Position numbers and translations under genes: made by a program. 14,156 bases of DNA from Gammaproteobacteria bacterium (GTDB taxonomy: Bacteria > Pseudomonadota > Gammaproteobacteria > Chromatiales > Sedimenticolaceae): positions 1-14,156 of the forward strand of contig JAGRHE010000060.1 in the NCBI GenBank assembly GCA_020445165.1. The letters run 5' to 3'. The stretch's first letter is position 1, and each line of letters opens with the position of its first letter. Below the pieces are notes generated by a model. The model was not told the origin of the DNA and made no database searches. It saw only the letters and a program-made list of their open reading frames with translations. Positions 1-7,487 of the stretch are shown here, one piece after another.

Positions 1-95
1 TGGGTTCTACCCACGAAACAGCGGGGCTTCAAGCCTTTGCGTCCAATGCGCAATCCGTATTCCGGACAGCAGTGTGCTTTCCGTGGGAATCGCGT

Positions 96-111
96 TGCCA
101 GGCAACTGGCA
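96..111 (+). repeat. Hairpin with GCAA tetraloop
   Basis: TGCCAG-GCAA-CTGGCA forms a perfect 6-bp stem closed by a GNRA-type loop if read on the plus strand. The hairpin at 228-241 has the same GCAA loop when read on the other strand. The significance is unknown, and short stems arise by chance in GC-rich DNA. Confidence 0.4.
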
Positions 112-181
112 GGCGGGTGACGTCCGGTCAGTCGGGCCTCGGGTACGAACCATGATGCAGTTGTTTACCCGGGCCGGTCGA

Positions 182-199
182 CGAAGGCAGCTGCCTTCG
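182..199. repeat. Perfect 18-bp palindrome
   Basis: CGAAGGCAGCTGCCTTCG reads the same on both strands with no spacer. It could be a dimeric regulator site, a recombination or restriction target, or part of an extended RNA stem. Nothing nearby shows which. Confidence 0.45.
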
Positions 200-227
200 A
201 ACCCGTCAGCATTCGTCGTGTTTTCTC

Positions 228-241
228 GGCGGTTGCCCGCC
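228..241 (-). repeat. GC-rich hairpin
   Basis: GGCGG-TTGC-CCGCC gives a 5-bp stem. On the minus strand the loop becomes GCAA, a GNRA tetraloop. A short T-run (221-224) lies on its left. The T-run is on the plus strand before the stem, so it does not make a standard terminator in either direction. Confidence 0.35.
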
Positions 242-334
242 AAACTTGAGTATGAGCGGGAACCTTGTTCATTTATTGCACGCATTTTGCGGCAGATCAA
301 GCCATGATCGACACTGTTGTAGGAATCTTGTTCT

Positions 335-363
335 GACATGCATTCTGTCGCCCGGCTCATGTC
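335..363. repeat. Inverted repeat GACATG-N17-CATGTC
   Basis: The two arms at 335-340 and 358-363 are exact reverse complements separated by 17 bases. This could be a spaced operator half-site pair or an RNA stem. It lies about 160 bases upstream of the start at 521. Confidence 0.3.
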
Positions 364-520
364 CAACCAGGTTGCTAGCGGGTGCCCACCGCGTCTGCCG
401 GCAGCGATTGACAGATCGCATGGCCCGGCCAACGACGATCGGTATTTACTTCGCGTCAACGTTCAGTGGTGATGACCTTGCCACTGTGCAACCGGCCAAC
501 AACAGCGGAGACACCTGTCC

Positions 521-940
521 ATGAAAACACCTGCAATCATCATCGGCGCACTGCTCGCGCTCGCTCTCGGTATGCCGATGCTGGCCAATGCCGGCGACAC
601 CGAACTCGCCACGCCTATCGTCGAACTGATGCCACACCTGAAGAAGCTGGCACCCGAACTCGGTCTGAGCAGAGAACAGGAGGCGCGCCTTGCTGCCTGG
701 GCGGCCGAGGCACCGGCCAAGCGCAAGGAGATCGAACAGGCGGCCATGGCCACCCGCGCGCAGCTGCGCGATGCGATTCTCAGCGGCGCCGACCGGATCG
801 AGCGTGAAACGCTGAAAAAGCAGCTGGCCGCTCAGGAAACACGCCTGATCGAGATGCGCAGCCTGTGCGCGCGCATGCTGCGCCAGACACTCGATACCGA
901 GCAGTACGCCAAGGTGGTCGCCAGCTACCGCGCCGGCTGA
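521..940 (+). CDS. Spy/CpxP-like small periplasmic protein
   Basis: This 139-residue protein is probably exported. Residues 1-24 form a Sec signal peptide with a hydrophobic core (IIIGALLALALG) and a likely cleavage after ANA. The mature part is almost all charged, Ala- and Glu-rich helix, with an LSREQ sequence near residue 50 reminiscent of the LTxxQ motif of Spy/CpxP chaperones and related metal-stress proteins. A long helical stretch (about residues 55-125) includes one Cys (RSLCARML). The family suggests a role in periplasmic protein quality control or metal tolerance; this is inference from size, export and composition. The ATG at 521 follows GGAG at 507-510, a rather long spacing. A GC-rich hairpin lies just after the stop, and the rhodanese gene starts 72 bases further on in the same direction. 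Confidence 0.75.
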   Translation: MKTPAIIIGALLALALGMPMLANAGDTELATPIVELMPHLKKLAPELGLSREQEARLAAWAAEAPAKRKEIEQAAMATRAQLRDAILSGADRIERETLKKQLAAQETRLIEMRSLCARMLRQTLDTEQYAKVVASYRAG

Positions 941-962
941 TTCGTACCGGGCATTTGCAGGC

Positions 963-985
963 CCGGGGCCTCGTCGGGGCCCCGG
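963..985 (+). terminator. GC-rich stem-loop after the Spy-like gene
   Basis: CCGGGGCC (963-970) pairs perfectly with GGCCCCGG (978-985) around a 7-base loop, 22 bases after the stop at 940. No T-run follows (a C-run does), so this is not a textbook intrinsic terminator. It may attenuate transcription or protect the 3' end between this gene and the rhodanese gene. Confidence 0.35.
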
Positions 986-1012
986 CAGCCCCCCCAACCG
1001 TTTGACCTCTGT

Positions 1013-1528
1013 ATGAAAATCTCAAGACAACGCGAAACCTACAGCTCGATGGTGAAGGCCCTGCAGGGCCGGGTTCCCGAGGTCTTTCCCTGGGAGCTGG
1101 CAGACGAGCTGGCCAGCGGCGATGCGACGCTGTTGCTCGACATCCGCTGCCCACACGAGTTCGCCCAGGCACATATCGCGGGGTCGCTGAACGTACCGCG
1201 TGGCATCCTGGAAATCGCGGTCGACTATGGCTACGACGAGACCGAACCGCGCCTGGTCGAGGCTCGCGACACCCGGGTGGTCGTGTTGTGCCGCTCCGGC
1301 AATCGCAGCCTGCTGGCCGCACACACCCTCGGCCTGATGGGCTTCAGCAACCCGGTGTCACTACGCACCGGATTGCGCGGCTGGAACGATGATGAGTACC
1401 CACTGGTCGATGGCGGCGGACGCTGGATCGACCCGGACCGGGCCGAACGGCTGCTTGCATCTTCGCTGACGCCCGCTCAGCGTGGACCGCAGGAGGTCGC
1501 GGCCAACCCGGCCAGACCGTCCGCATAG
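1013..1528 (+). CDS. Single-domain rhodanese-like protein
   Basis: A 171-residue cytoplasmic protein with one rhodanese domain (about residues 22-135). The conserved elements are visible: LLLDIRCPHEF (residues 40-50), HIAGSLNVPRG, and the active-site loop CRSGNRS (93-99), in which Cys93 would carry the persulfide. The LRTGLRGW and DEYPL segments close the domain. Single-domain rhodaneses move sulfane sulfur between a donor and an acceptor such as cyanide, a thiol or a partner protein; the true substrate cannot be read from the sequence. The C-terminal 35 residues are Pro- and Ala-rich and probably flexible. No signal peptide is present. No good ribosome-binding site precedes the ATG at 1013, and the in-frame ATG at 1049 is no better; the upstream residues keep the domain whole in either case. 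It ends 27 bases from the convergent kinase gene. Confidence 0.88.
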   Translation: MKISRQRETYSSMVKALQGRVPEVFPWELADELASGDATLLLDIRCPHEFAQAHIAGSLNVPRGILEIAVDYGYDETEPRLVEARDTRVVVLCRSGNRSLLAAHTLGLMGFSNPVSLRTGLRGWNDDEYPLVDGGGRWIDPDRAERLLASSLTPAQRGPQEVAANPARPSA

Positions 1529-1555
1529 CCGCCCCACCTGCATTCGACACACCGC

Positions 1556-4282
1556 TCAAGCGCGCCGGTCACGCCCCCGCCTGGCTGCGTCGGCGACCAG
1601 CCGGTCGGCCTCGTTCTGCACCTTACCCAGTGCCGCCGCGATGGCGGTGGCATCCTGCTGCATAACCGCCTGCTGAAGCCGGTCCAGCGCCTTGCCCAAT
1701 GCCGTTGCCGCACAGGCAGCCACCGAGCCCTGCAGCTTGTGGACGGTCTGCCACATCGCGTCCAGCTCGCGTTCGTCGTACTGGCTGCGTAGTTGCGCGA
1801 GGCTGTCCGGCAATGCCGCGAGCAGTTCGTCGAACAGGGAATCGGCAACGCTTTCGTCGCCACCGGCGATCGCGGTCGCCCGGCGTCTGTCGCGTGCTGC
1901 CGGTCCATCTTCGCCCGATACTGCCGGCCCGGGACCGGCTTCTATCCGCCGCTCAACCCGTTGTGGCAGCAGACGACGCAGTACGGCATGCAACTGGGCC
2001 TCGTGCACGGGTTTCACCAGCCAGGCGTCGAACAGGCCGGCACCCTCGCCATGCTCGGCAGGCATGCCGGCATCGGCCGTCAGGGCGATCATCGGCACGT
2101 GCGCATAAGCGGGCTGGCGACGCAGGGCCCGGGCAGCATCCAGTCCGCTGCGACCCGGCATGTGGATGTCCAGCAACAGCAGTTCGACCACTTCGTTGCG
2201 TGCGATCTCGAGCACCTCGTCACCGTCGTGAGCCAGCAGCGGGCTGGCGCCGAATCCGCGCAGCAGGGCATCGATCAGGCGCCGGTTGATCGTGTTGTCA
2301 TCGGCGATCAGGATCGTGTGGCCGGCGAGCCAGCCATCCGATGCCTCTGGTGTGCTCGACAGCCGGGCGCCGTTTTCACGGGCCGTGCCCTGCATCGCAT
2401 CGATCGCTGCCAGCAGGCTGCGCCTGCGCGCCGGGTAGGCCTGTACGAAGCACCCCGGATGGTGTTCGACGAACCGGGTCAGTGCGGGATCGAGGCGTGG
2501 CAGCAACACCCCGATCGGCGCCGGCGAAAGTCGCCGCAACGCCGACAGGGCCCGGCGCACCAGGTTCTGCGAGGCATCGACCGGGCATCGCAACAGGTAC
2601 AGCGCCGGCTCTGGCCGGTCGACCGCGGCCGGTACGCGGCTGTGCAAGGTGGTGCTGAAGCCTGCACGGTCGAGCATACCGGCCAGGGCCGGCCCGGACA
2701 GGGCGTGTTCGTCGATGACCACCGCCGCACCGCGGCTGGCGGGCGGTGCATGCCTGTCCCCGGCATCTTCCGTAACCTCGATGTCGAACGGCAGGCGGAC
2801 GTGGAAGCAACTGCCCTGACCCGGGGTGCTGGTGACCTCGATCGAGCCGTCCATGGCCTCGACCAGCGAGCGCGATATGCTCAGGCCGAGGCCAGTGCCG
2901 CCATACAGGCGGCGGGTCGATGCCGGCCCCTGGCAGAACGGCTGGAACAGGGTCTCGATGGCGGCCGGGTCGATCCCGACCCCGGTATCGCTGACATCGA
3001 TCAGCAACACACAGCATTCGCTGTCGCTGACATCCAACCGCGCCTGTACCACGACCTCGCCCCGGTCGGTGAACTTGACCGCGTTGCCGACCAGGTTGGT
3101 CAGCACGTGGCGCAGGCGGGTGACATCGCCCAGCAGGCGCTCGGGGACATCGGCCTCGATCACCGGGATCAGGTCGAGGCCCTTCTCGTGTGCCTGCGGC
3201 GTGAGCAGCTCGCAGGCATCCTCGATCGCATCACGCGCGTCGAAGGCCACCCGTTCCAGGCGCAGCCGACCGGCCTCCATCTCGGAGAAATCGAGAATGT
3301 CGTTGATGATCGTCAGCAATTGGTTGGCCGAGCGGGTGATGGTGTCGAGAAACTCCTGCTGGGTACTGTCGAGCGGCGTCTTCTGCAGCAGCCCGGCAAA
3401 GCCCAGCACGCCGTTCATCGGGGTGCGGATTTCATGGCTCATGTTGGCCAGGAACACCGACTTGGCGCGGTTGGCCTCGCGCTCGCGCCGCCGGGCGTGT
3501 TCCAGGTCGGCGTTCTTCTGCTCCAGTTCGCTCATGGCACCGCGCAGGTCGGCGGTGGCCTGCTCGACCTGGCGCTGCAGGTTCTGCGCCGACGATGCAA
3601 TCTGTTGCGACATGGCGTTGAAGCCGCTCTGCAGTTCGCCCAGTTCGCCCGACGACAGGTGCTCGATCCGGGTATCGCGCTCGCCGCGCTGGACACGGTC
3701 GACGGCATCACGCAGTTCGTCGATCGGACGCACGATCTGGCGCGCCACGATCGCTGTCAGCAGCAGCGCCAGCACGACCGAGATCAGCGTGGTGACCACC
3801 GCCTTGCGCAGGACGCGTTGCCGGGCCTGCGCCAGCGCCTGGCCGCTCAGGTGGACGCTGACTTCGCCGAGCGCGGCCGCGTCACCCGGGCTACCGCCCG
3901 CCTCGTCCAGATCGATGACCGGAGCCGACACGCGCGCACTGTAGACGGTGAGCGCCTGCGGGCTGCCCGTGGTGCGCTGCGCCTCGGCCACGATCGCCCG
4001 GTCACGGTCACGGATCTCCACCCGGCGGACATCGTCACTGCTGGCCAGCAACTGTTCGCTGGCGCGGCGCAACTGCGCGCTGTCGCCGTTGAACAGGCCG
4101 ATGACCGCCAATGATGCCAGCTGCTGCGCCTGGGCATTGCCGCGCGCCGCGTGCGCCGCCGCCAAGTCATCCAGCCGGGCGTTGATCGCGTAACTCGACA
4201 ACAACACGGCCAACAACATCACCGGCAGCAGTGCAGTCAGAAAGATGCGCGCGAAGATACTCTTGGGTCGGGGAAGGTTCAC
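1556..4282 (-). CDS. Hybrid sensor histidine kinase with receiver and Hpt domains (BarA-like architecture)
   Basis: This 908-residue inner-membrane kinase has a TM helix (about 13-33), a periplasmic region of about 130 residues, a second TM (161-181), HAMP (181-235), coiled coil (236-272), HisKA with His283 in MSHEIRTPMNG, and an ATPase domain. The ATPase boxes are N (Asn400), G1 DTGVGI (432-437) and G2 GGTGLGL (461-467). Residues 515-635 resemble a receiver fold without a phosphoacceptor Asp. A full receiver follows (DD661-662, Asp705 in LLLLDIHMPG, Thr735, Lys757), then an Hpt domain with His848 in HKLQGS. The expected relay is His283 to Asp705 to His848 and then to an external regulator that is not in this window. 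The GTG start overlaps the binding-protein stop by 4 bases (GTGA) and follows a strong AGGAGAGG site, so translation is probably coupled. Domain order and length match E. coli BarA, but the operon context differs, so I give no symbol. Confidence 0.95.
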   Translation of the reverse strand: MNLPRPKSIFARIFLTALLPVMLLAVLLSSYAINARLDDLAAAHAARGNAQAQQLASLAVIGLFNGDSAQLRRASEQLLASSDDVRRVEIRDRDRAIVAEAQRTTGSPQALTVYSARVSAPVIDLDEAGGSPGDAAALGEVSVHLSGQALAQARQRVLRKAVVTTLISVVLALLLTAIVARQIVRPIDELRDAVDRVQRGERDTRIEHLSSGELGELQSGFNAMSQQIASSAQNLQRQVEQATADLRGAMSELEQKNADLEHARRREREANRAKSVFLANMSHEIRTPMNGVLGFAGLLQKTPLDSTQQEFLDTITRSANQLLTIINDILDFSEMEAGRLRLERVAFDARDAIEDACELLTPQAHEKGLDLIPVIEADVPERLLGDVTRLRHVLTNLVGNAVKFTDRGEVVVQARLDVSDSECCVLLIDVSDTGVGIDPAAIETLFQPFCQGPASTRRLYGGTGLGLSISRSLVEAMDGSIEVTSTPGQGSCFHVRLPFDIEVTEDAGDRHAPPASRGAAVVIDEHALSGPALAGMLDRAGFSTTLHSRVPAAVDRPEPALYLLRCPVDASQNLVRRALSALRRLSPAPIGVLLPRLDPALTRFVEHHPGCFVQAYPARRRSLLAAIDAMQGTARENGARLSSTPEASDGWLAGHTILIADDNTINRRLIDALLRGFGASPLLAHDGDEVLEIARNEVVELLLLDIHMPGRSGLDAARALRRQPAYAHVPMIALTADAGMPAEHGEGAGLFDAWLVKPVHEAQLHAVLRRLLPQRVERRIEAGPGPAVSGEDGPAARDRRRATAIAGGDESVADSLFDELLAALPDSLAQLRSQYDERELDAMWQTVHKLQGSVAACAATALGKALDRLQQAVMQQDATAIAAALGKVQNEADRLVADAARRGRDRRA

Positions 4283-5244
4283 GGCTTCCTCTCCTGCAGG
4301 CGGTGCTTGAGGTCGGCGGCGGTCTGGTCTGGCAGGCGCAACGAGCGGATGACCGCATCATTGACCGAAATGGAGAACTCGCGCCCGAAGCCCGGTGGCG
4401 GCAGCGTGCCGCTGCGCTGGTAGTCATGTACGTGGCGGGCGATCTCGCGGCCGACGTCTTCCGGCGTCGCAAATACCGCGGCTGCCGCGCCGGCACGCAC
4501 CATGGCATCGGAAAACCCGATCACCGGCACCCGGGCGCTGTAGGTGGTCAGCAGGATCGGGTAGGCGGTGTTGCGGTTGTAGACGCGCGGATCGGGCAGG
4601 GCCAGCAGCACGTCGACATCGCGCACCAGGCGACGCAGGCTGGAGCCGATTTCGTCCGGGTCGTTGATGTCTGCGGTATTCAGGGCATAGCCGGCCTGGG
4701 TGGCGGCCCGGCGCAGTGCGGCGCGGCGCTCGGCCGACACCTCACCCAACAGCACGGCGACGCGCGCGGCATCCGGTACCAGCTGGCGGATCAGGGCGAA
4801 CTTGCGTGGCAGCGGCTGGTCGATGAACAGCGCGCTGTGGGGACGCGTCTGGTCCACACAACAGGCGGCCAGCTCGTCCCAGGCCGCTTGCGGCAGGAAG
4901 GTGTAAAGGGTGGCGGCATCGGGTGCGGCGAGGGCGACCTCGCGGCCGGCCTGGCTGCCGATCGCTACCAGCAAATCCGCGCTCGCCGCGGCGGACGAGT
5001 CAACGCCGGCCGGAGCGTGGCGGCTGACGCGTGGCTGGCCGCTGCACGGTGCCGGGCAGCCATCGGCAAGTGCCTGCTCGAGCGCATCGGCAACGCGCAC
5101 GATACGCGCGTCATCGAAGTCGCCGACCAGGGCGACATCCAACGGCGCCGCGCCGGCCAGGGCTGGCGCCAACAGCAGGCAGGCGCATGCTGCGCGCAGC
5201 CAGCGGCCGCGGCGCCGCGAGCACATCGAGCCGCGCCAGTTCAT
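4279..5244 (-). CDS. Periplasmic substrate-binding protein, ABC_sub_bind (PF04392-like) family
   Basis: A 321-residue exported protein. A Sec signal occupies about residues 11-32 (core ACACLLLAPALAG). The mature chain reads as two alternating alpha/beta lobes: LDVALVGDF at the start, LLVAIGSQAG (about 91-100), KFALIRQLVPDAARVAVLLG (148-167), DVLLALPDPRVYNR (210-223), ILLTTYSARVPVIGFSD (230-246) and VFATPEDVGREIA (257-269). These match ABC_sub_bind proteins, some of which bind aromatic amino acids or similar small molecules; the ligand here is unknown. I chose the ATG at 5244 over the in-frame GTG at 5256, because AAGG lies a plausible distance before the ATG. It sits 35 bases after the receptor stop and overlaps the kinase start. 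No permease or ATPase accompanies it, so it more likely presents ligand to the kinase than feeds a transporter. Confidence 0.88.
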   Translation of the reverse strand: MNWRGSMCSRRRGRWLRAACACLLLAPALAGAAPLDVALVGDFDDARIVRVADALEQALADGCPAPCSGQPRVSRHAPAGVDSSAAASADLLVAIGSQAGREVALAAPDAATLYTFLPQAAWDELAACCVDQTRPHSALFIDQPLPRKFALIRQLVPDAARVAVLLGEVSAERRAALRRAATQAGYALNTADINDPDEIGSSLRRLVRDVDVLLALPDPRVYNRNTAYPILLTTYSARVPVIGFSDAMVRAGAAAAVFATPEDVGREIARHVHDYQRSGTLPPPGFGREFSISVNDAVIRSLRLPDQTAADLKHRLQERKP

Positions 5245-5279
5245 GTTGCGCCGCACCTTGGGGTCGCGCGGTTCATGGC

Positions 5280-7301
5280 TCAGCGCAGGTTGACCTTGAC
5301 CTGTGCATAGATACGCCGTTCGGCCAGGTTGCCGGACACATTGTCATCCTCGTCAGACGGATTGAACTCCCAGTAAGGCTCATCGAACAGGTTCTGTACG
5401 TTGAGCGACAGCTCGACATCGCTGTCGGAATGCCGGAAGCGCTTGCTCAAACGGGCATCGACCCGGGTCTGACGATCGACGAAGTCGCCTTCGCCGAGCC
5501 ACTCCATGGCCGAAACGTAATAGTAGGTACCGCTCAGCTGCCAGCCGTCGGCGAAGGTCCGTGAGCCGAGCAGCGTGAAGGTGTGACGCGGCACGCTCGG
5601 CTCGGCCGAGCGCGGGTTGCCGGAACGGGACGGTGCCGGGTTACCCGCGGCATCGATCTTGGTCACATAGCCGCCATCGACCCGTGCATAGGCATAGGCC
5701 AGGTGCACCAGCGAGTCGCGATCCGGGCGGAAACGTGTCTGCAGTTCGATCCCGCGCGTGCGGATCGAGCCGGACTCGTCGAAACGCAACGGGTCGCCCG
5801 GCAGGCCCTCGTCCTCGATCTCGTACAGCAGGTGGTCGACATCATGCTGGAACAGGCGCAGATCGATGACGCCGCTGATCGCTGGCAGGTCGACCAGGTA
5901 GCCGATCTCGAAACTGTTGATCCGTTCGGCACCGTTGTCCGGCGTGCCGAGCAGTTCAATCAGGTCCGGCGAGTTCGGCGTGATCAGGAGATCGACCTTC
6001 ACCTCACCGTGCTGCTCGAGAATGGTCGGCATGCGGTAGGCACGCGCGGCGCTCAGGCGCAGGGTATGGCGCGCGGCCGGTTTCCAGTTCAGCGCCAGGC
6101 GCGGCGAGAGGAAACCGCCGAGGTCGTCGAAATGCTCGCCCATCACGCCACCGTTCACGGTCAGGTCGGGCCGGGCATGCCATTCGACGTTGGCGAACAG
6201 GCGACTCATGTCGCGCGTGAGATCACCATCGGTGTCGAACACGCCGGCACCACTGACGCGATCGTGGCGGACACCTGCACCCCAGGAGATGCGCCAGTCT
6301 GCAGCCGGCGACCAGCGATGCTGGAACTCGAGATCGTAGCGGTCGGTCGACAGGGTGTAGTCGACGTTCAGCAACAGGCCGGAGCCCGGATCGGTGAAGG
6401 TCACGTCGTCCGGACTGTCGAAGGCATTGTGGTAGGCCTGCACGCGGATGTCGTGTCCGTCCGAGATCAGGCGTTCCCACACCAGCTGCTGGTAATCCGA
6501 GCGATAGACACGTTCGCGTGGCACGCGAAACGCCTCGCTGTCGAAATCGGTCTGGCGCATGCCGACGTGGACACGCACGGTGTCGTCCGCAGTCGGGTGA
6601 TAGGCACCACGGAAGTTGAACAGGCGCGAGCGGTTGCTATCGAACTTGTCGGCAAAACCGTCGTTGCCGGCATAGCTGGCGTTGACGCTGTAGGCCAGCT
6701 GTTCGGACTGGCCGGCGACAGCGAAGGCGGCCTCGCCGTGACCTCCGCTGCCGCCCATCGCGCGCAACATGGCACGGTCGACCGATTCGGGACTGCGGGT
6801 GATGACGTTGATCGTGCCGAGAAAGGCGTTCGAGCCATAGGCCGCGGCATTCGCCCCGCGCACGACCTCGATCCGCTCGATCTCGTCCAGGGTCAGCGGC
6901 AGTGCCGACCAGACCACACCGTTGATGCCCGGGTTGTAGACCGGGCGCCCGTCGACCAGGACCTGCATCCGGCGCGGGAAATGATCGGCATAGCCGTGGT
7001 AGGTCGTGACCGCGTCGACGCCCTCGGTATAGCTGACCTGGAAGCCGGGTACCAGGCGCAACAAGCCGGGAACGTCGACCGCGCTCGATGCCTGGATCAT
7101 CTCGCGGTCGATGACGGTCATCGCGACCGGTGCATCCGAGAGCGGCTGAACCAGGCGCGCGGCACTGAGCACGGTCGGCATCGGGGCGTAGAAATCCGCC
7201 TCGGTCAGAGCGAATTCGGTATCAACCGCAGCAGCGGCAAAGGGCAGGCTGGCGATCGAGGCAAGGCCGACGCAGGCACGGAATCGGACAAGGCTCAGCA
7301 C
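5280..7301 (-). CDS. TonB-dependent outer-membrane receptor
   Basis: A 673-residue outer-membrane protein, about the size of vitamin B12, colicin I or siderophore receptors. It starts with a signal peptide (residues 1-25, cleavage near AAAA-VD). An N-terminal stretch (PTVLSAARLVQPLSDAP, 42-58) occupies the TonB-box position. The plug spans about 52-170, with VIDREMIQAS, VPGLLRLVPGFQV, VLVDGRPVYNPG and IERIEVVRGANAAAYGSNAF. Alternating beta-barrel strands fill the rest, with a late NVQNLFDEPYWE motif. The chain ends in YAQVKVNLR, so the last residue is Arg, not the aromatic residue common in BamA-recognised barrels. The GTG start at 7301 has only a weak GAGA upstream, but the signal peptide fits. 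It is the first gene of the operon with the binding protein and the kinase. The substrate is not evident, and I see no Fur box or cobalamin riboswitch upstream. Confidence 0.95.
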   Translation of the reverse strand: MLSLVRFRACVGLASIASLPFAAAAVDTEFALTEADFYAPMPTVLSAARLVQPLSDAPVAMTVIDREMIQASSAVDVPGLLRLVPGFQVSYTEGVDAVTTYHGYADHFPRRMQVLVDGRPVYNPGINGVVWSALPLTLDEIERIEVVRGANAAAYGSNAFLGTINVITRSPESVDRAMLRAMGGSGGHGEAAFAVAGQSEQLAYSVNASYAGNDGFADKFDSNRSRLFNFRGAYHPTADDTVRVHVGMRQTDFDSEAFRVPRERVYRSDYQQLVWERLISDGHDIRVQAYHNAFDSPDDVTFTDPGSGLLLNVDYTLSTDRYDLEFQHRWSPAADWRISWGAGVRHDRVSGAGVFDTDGDLTRDMSRLFANVEWHARPDLTVNGGVMGEHFDDLGGFLSPRLALNWKPAARHTLRLSAARAYRMPTILEQHGEVKVDLLITPNSPDLIELLGTPDNGAERINSFEIGYLVDLPAISGVIDLRLFQHDVDHLLYEIEDEGLPGDPLRFDESGSIRTRGIELQTRFRPDRDSLVHLAYAYARVDGGYVTKIDAAGNPAPSRSGNPRSAEPSVPRHTFTLLGSRTFADGWQLSGTYYYVSAMEWLGEGDFVDRQTRVDARLSKRFRHSDSDVELSLNVQNLFDEPYWEFNPSDEDDNVSGNLAERRIYAQVKVNLR

Positions 7302-7333
7302 GATGTGATTCTCGGAAGTTATTGTTCGCAGAC

Positions 7334-7348
7334 ATTATTCCAGATAAT
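7334..7348 (-). promoter_or_regulatory. AT-rich inverted repeat and candidate extended -10 upstream of the receptor operon
   Basis: ATTAT-N5-ATAAT is a symmetrical repeat in an AT-rich patch 33-47 bases before the GTG at 7301. On the minus strand it contains TGGAATAAT, which fits an extended -10 element (TGn followed by a five-of-six match to TATAAT). No convincing -35 is present. The symmetry could place a regulator over the promoter. The rest of the 208-base gap (7302-7509) is GC-rich and holds only small hairpins. Confidence 0.35.
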
Positions 7349-7487
7349 TACGGGCGCCGGCGCGAACTAAACGCCCGTCCGGCCGCAGCCGGCGTGTTCC
7401 CCCTCTGCAAGGCTCGACAGGCAGGGGGCGGCGCAGCGGCATCCGCACCGGTCCGGCGGGAGGTAATCGATTCGAAGCGGAGGATTG

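Larger units (their letters stand above)
1..520. other. Left-end region without a convincing gene, rich in inverted repeats
   Basis: No frame here gives a protein I recognise. The longest open frame runs on the minus strand from a TTG at 459 to a stop at 7 (150 codons). Its product is rich in Ser, Arg and Cys with no domain, signal peptide or regular hydrophobic pattern, so I do not call it. The DNA is visibly less GC-rich than the genes to the right. It contains several inverted repeats: TGGGT-TCT-ACCCA (1-13), TTGCG-N7-CGCAA (37-53), and those listed separately at 96-111, 182-199, 228-241 and 335-363. It probably includes the 5' leader and promoter of the gene at 521. It may also hold a structured RNA or the decayed end of a neighbouring locus. 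A TTGACA hexamer lies at 408-413, but no good -10 element follows at 16-18 bases. Confidence 0.5.

Noticed and set aside
1..60. Integron attC site or repeat-element end suggested by tandem small hairpins
   Set aside because: No conserved GTTRRRY/RYYYAAC cores, no integrase and no second copy in the window.
190..215. tRNA-like T-loop (GGGTTCGAAG on the minus strand)
   Set aside because: No acceptor stem, D-arm or anticodon arm can be built around it.
7..459. 150-codon minus-strand frame
   Set aside because: It has a TTG start, no clear ribosome-binding site, an irregular Ser/Arg/Cys-rich composition and no known motif. I kept it as part of the non-coding region rather than calling a gene.
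1793..4114. A 773-codon open frame on the plus strand, opposite the kinase gene
   Set aside because: It has no recognisable domain and an Arg/Gln-rich shadow composition. The opposite strand has every kinase motif. Long antisense frames are expected in GC-rich genes. The same applies to 4231-5310, 5583-7370 and 8416-9315.
4279..7301. A complete ABC importer
   Set aside because: Only the binding protein is present; no permease or ATPase gene fits anywhere in the window.
7334..7348. Fur box upstream of the TonB-dependent receptor
   Set aside because: The half-sites ATTAT and ATAAT are present, but their spacing and order do not fit the Fur consensus, and nothing else points to iron.
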